DNA from: an uncultured Oscillospiraceae bacterium
GTDB taxonomy: Bacteria; Bacillota; Clostridia; Oscillospirales; Oscillospiraceae
Length of the DNA stretch: 8,101 nt
Reading direction: 5' to 3'
Assembly (NCBI GenBank): GCA_934643765.1
Contig: CAKUCT010000077.1
Location: 1-8,101, forward strand
Within the stretch, counting starts at the first letter, position 1. Each line of letters opens with the position of its first letter. Both the position numbers and the translations under genes were made by a program. Below are positions 6,099-8,101 of the stretch, piece after piece. The notes beneath the pieces are model-generated. The model saw only the letters and a list, made by a program, of their open reading frames with translations. It did no database searches and was not told the DNA's origin.

Positions 6099-7598
6099 TC
6101 AGCCGCCGAAGCCCGGAATCTGGAAGTATTCAAACGGGTTCACATTGCCGTAGCCGTAGCTGTATCCGTTGGAGCCATTCGAGCCGCTGGAGCTGTCCGA
6201 GCCGCTGCCGGACTGGCTGTCCTGGCCGCTCTGGCTCTGCTGATTCTGCGCGGCGTTCTGGCGCTCGGTAATCACGTCGTCCGTGGGCCGCTCGTCCAGG
6301 GTAATGGTCACATCCATCTGCGCGCCTGCGCGGTAGATGGTGATGGTCTTCGTATCGCCCGCTCTGCACTTATTGAGCGCGGCAACCAGATCCGTGTAGG
6401 ACGAAATTTCCGCACCGTCAAAGCCGATGATGATATCGCCCTGCTGCAGGCCGGCCTTCTGTGCGCAGCCGCCTTCTTCAACCGTCTGAATCATCGGGCC
6501 GGACGGCAGGCCGTAGGTTGCGGCCGTCGTGCTGTCCAGATCCTTGACCGTTACGCCAAGATAGGCTCTGCCGGTCACATGGCCGTACTGCTGCAGATCA
6601 TAGATCACACGCAGCGCATCGTTGATCGGGATTGCGAAGCTGATGCCTTCAATGCTCGCGCCGGAAGACGTCGAGCCGGAATATTTTGCGCTCGTGATGC
6701 CGATGACATTGCCGTTCATATCAAAGAGCGCGCCGCCGGAGTTGCCGGAGTTGATGGCCACATCCGTCTGCAGCATGTTGATGGGCTTGCCGTCGGTATT
6801 GATCTCGCGGTCCAGCGCGCTGATATAGCCTGCCGTCATGGTGAATGTCAGTTCGCCAAGCGGGTTGCCGATGGCGATGACCTCTTCGCCGACTTCAATC
6901 TGATCGGAGTCACCGATGGTCACGGCCTGCAGGCCGGTTGCGTCGATCTTCAGAAGCGCAACATCGTTCATTTCGTCTGTGCCGACGATTTCCGCGTCGT
7001 ACTCGTCGCCGTTGTACAGCTTGACGGTCACGCTCGTTGCGCCCTCAACCACGTGGTTGTTGGTCACAACGTAGCCGTCACTGGAGAGGATAAAGCCGCT
7101 GCCGCTGGCCGATGCCGATGCGACCTGGCCCCAGACGTTTGTGGTGATCTGCGTTGCAATACCGACCGTGGCATTCACGTTCATCGCGTAAACTTCCTTC
7201 GGCGTAAGCGTCTTGCCGGTGTCATTGCTGGAGAGCGTCTTGGGAAGCGTGCTCTTCTGCACGGTGTAGCCGCTTTCCTCGCCGCTCTGTGCGTCCTGCG
7301 CGTCCTGTGCGGGCTCTACGGTCTGCTCGCTCATAGTCGTCTGGGCCTGTTCGTTTTTCCGGCTGATGTTGTTGATCACTGTCGTCAGCGCCGATCCGCC
7401 GATGGATGCAACCAGCGCCTCCGCCACCATCAGCGCGATCATCCGGCCGCCGGCACCATTTTTCTTTTTGTTGTTCTGGTTCTGATTGTGGTTGTAACCC
7501 GGGTCATAGGACTGGGATTGACGCGAACCTTCCTCAAAGTTTGTATCGTCTACAGACTCAAAGGAATAGTCCATTCTCTCGTTGTCATGTTCCATCAT
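6099..7598 (-). CDS. htrA: Membrane-anchored HtrA/DegP-type serine protease with one PDZ domain
   Basis: An envelope protease/chaperone that degrades misfolded exported proteins. The product is 499 residues. Residues 1-52 are a polar Asn/Gln/Lys-rich cytoplasmic tail; 53-75 (MIALMVAEALVASIGGSALT and on) form one membrane span, with the rest outside. An acidic, Gln-rich linker (about 80-135) follows. The trypsin-like domain (about 138-335) has the full triad: His182 in VTNNHVVEG, Asp212 in NDVALLKID, and Ser287 in INSGNSGGAL. One PDZ domain covers about 343-436 (YLGVTV, then GLQQGDIIIGFDG). The C-terminal tail (about 445-499) is Gln/Ser/Gly-rich and ends in a Tyr/Phe-rich segment with PFEYFQIPGFGG. 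The start is the first of two consecutive ATGs (7598-7596), because AAAGGAG (7614-7608) lies 9 bases upstream; the second ATG would be 12 away. The layout matches Gram-positive HtrA proteins, which act on the outer face of the membrane. It has its own promoter and converges on fakA. Confidence 0.95.
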   Translation of the reverse strand: MMEHDNERMDYSFESVDDTNFEEGSRQSQSYDPGYNHNQNQNNKKKNGAGGRMIALMVAEALVASIGGSALTTVINNISRKNEQAQTTMSEQTVEPAQDAQDAQSGEESGYTVQKSTLPKTLSSNDTGKTLTPKEVYAMNVNATVGIATQITTNVWGQVASASASGSGFILSSDGYVVTNNHVVEGATSVTVKLYNGDEYDAEIVGTDEMNDVALLKIDATGLQAVTIGDSDQIEVGEEVIAIGNPLGELTFTMTAGYISALDREINTDGKPINMLQTDVAINSGNSGGALFDMNGNVIGITSAKYSGSTSSGASIEGISFAIPINDALRVIYDLQQYGHVTGRAYLGVTVKDLDSTTAATYGLPSGPMIQTVEEGGCAQKAGLQQGDIIIGFDGAEISSYTDLVAALNKCRAGDTKTITIYRAGAQMDVTITLDERPTDDVITERQNAAQNQQSQSGQDSQSGSGSDSSSGSNGSNGYSYGYGNVNPFEYFQIPGFGG

Positions 7599-7647
7599 AT
7601 TGATCTGCTCCTTTATTCCGCCGCAGCGGATTTGTTTATCTTTTATG

Positions 7648-7675
7648 ATGCTATCCTATCGTGGAATTATGTCAA
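7648..7675 (-). promoter_or_regulatory. Predicted htrA promoter with a possible operator
   Basis: On the minus strand a consensus -35 TTGACA (7675-7670) and a weaker -10 TAGCAT (7653-7648) are 16 bases apart. The transcription start would be near 7641, leaving a leader of about 43 bases. An inverted repeat, GTCA N6 TGAC (7671-7684), overlaps the -35, and CTATC occurs twice in tandem (7651-7660) in the spacer and -10. These could be regulator sites; none matches an operator I can name with confidence. Confidence 0.5.
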
Positions 7676-7720
7676 AACTATGACGATTCAAAAAACGATA
7701 TTTTAACATTCGCAAACAGC

Positions 7721-7754
7721 AAAAAAGCACCCCGCCGCACGGCGGAGTGCTTTT
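7721..7754 (-). terminator. Intrinsic terminator of metG
   Basis: On the minus strand an uninterrupted stem forms between 7754-7741 and 7736-7723, with loop GTGC. The one non-Watson-Crick pair is a T-G wobble on this strand but a C-A mismatch on the plus strand, so the structure belongs to minus-strand transcripts. The T-run (TTTTTT, 7726-7721) also lies on that side. It sits about 45 bases after the metG stop and insulates htrA. Confidence 0.85.
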
Positions 7755-7798
7755 AAATTGCTTTATACGCGCAAATCAGCCCGATACCAGGCCAAAAA

Positions 7799-8101
7799 TC
7801 AATACATTTTTGCACCCGCCGGAATGTGCGGATCGAGCATCAGAAGGTGCAGCCGCTCCTCGCCGTTTTCGTGATGCACGGCGGAGATGAGCATACCCTC
7901 AGAGGCAATCCCCATCATGGGTCTGGGCGGCAGATTCGTGATGGCGACGCACGTTTTGCCGACGAGTTCTTCCGGCTCGTAGTATTCGTGGATGCCGGAA
8001 AGGATAACTCTATCGGTGCCGGTTCCGTCATCCAGAACGAATTTCAGGAGTTTTTTGGACTTTTTGACCGCTTCGCAGGACTTGACCTTGACGGCGCGGA
8101 A
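7799..8101 (-). CDS. metG: Methionyl-tRNA synthetase, C-terminal tRNA-binding domain (partial, cut by window end)
   Basis: The last 100 residues of a minus-strand gene that continues past the right edge; stop TGA at 7801-7799. The fragment is an OB-fold tRNA-binding domain of the EMAP II/Arc1p type, as fused to the C-terminus of many bacterial MetRS enzymes. It has a lysine-rich first strand (VKVKSCEAVKKSKKLLKF), VILSGIHEYYEPEELVGK, AITNLPPRPMMGIASEGML, and ends in DPHIPAGAKMY. In full MetRS this domain aids dimer formation and tRNA binding, while the catalytic Rossmann domain lies upstream, outside the window. A stand-alone CsaA-like or YtpR-like protein is possible, but the long lead-in and the GIxxYYxPEELVGK plus NLxPRxMMGIxSEGM pattern fit MetRS best. 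It is followed by its own intrinsic terminator. Confidence 0.88.
   Translation of the reverse strand, partial: FRAVKVKSCEAVKKSKKLLKFVLDDGTGTDRVILSGIHEYYEPEELVGKTCVAITNLPPRPMMGIASEGMLISAVHHENGEERLHLLMLDPHIPAGAKMY

Noticed and set aside
6579..7706. A 375-codon open frame on the plus strand opposite htrA
   Set aside because: It runs antisense to the protease and PDZ coding region, including the promoter and leader of htrA. Its composition is that of a shadow frame with no recognisable motif.

Overview
This 8.1 kb window looks like core chromosome of a low-to-moderate GC-biased Firmicute, most likely a clostridial gut-type lineage such as the Oscillospiraceae/Ruminococcaceae. The reasons are the GC-rich third codon positions, strong AGGAGG-type ribosome binding sites, the Asp23/YloU plus FakA/YloV gene pair typical of Firmicutes, a Gram-positive-type membrane-anchored HtrA, and a methionyl-tRNA synthetase with a C-terminal tRNA-binding domain. 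The lineage is inferred from sequence style and gene content; no search was run.

Layout, left to right. The end of an unrecognised plus-strand gene (2-154) is followed by a promoter and gpmI (229-1797), a cofactor-independent phosphoglycerate mutase of glycolysis. An intrinsic terminator whose T-rich tail is a 12-bp tandem repeat separates gpmI from a strong extended -10 promoter driving a 511-residue secreted lipoprotein-like protein (1967-3502) of uncertain function. Next comes a new promoter and a two-gene operon: an Asp23/Gls24 (YloU-like) envelope-stress protein (3620-3973) and fakA (4001-5689), the ATP-binding subunit of fatty acid kinase, closed by a perfect 13-bp hairpin.

The 409-bp gap between fakA and the convergent htrA (5690-6098) is the least explained part. 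It contains at least seven consecutive, mostly perfect inverted repeats, each with a different sequence, packed almost end to end over about 250 bp. A 75-codon open frame runs through them on the minus strand but has no ribosome binding site. This is the best candidate for something undescribed: a dispersed palindromic element or a multi-hairpin RNA.

The right end is on the minus strand: htrA (7598-6099), a membrane-anchored HtrA/DegP-type serine protease with one PDZ domain, its promoter, then the terminator and the last 100 codons of metG (8101-7799).

Functionally the genes are housekeeping plus cell-envelope upkeep: glycolysis (gpmI), recycling of exogenous fatty acids into phospholipid (fakA), envelope stress and surface protein quality control (Asp23-like, htrA), a surface lipoprotein, and translation (metG). 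Apart from the hairpin array nothing suggests a mobile or defence island; no tRNA, rRNA, CRISPR array or transposase was seen.
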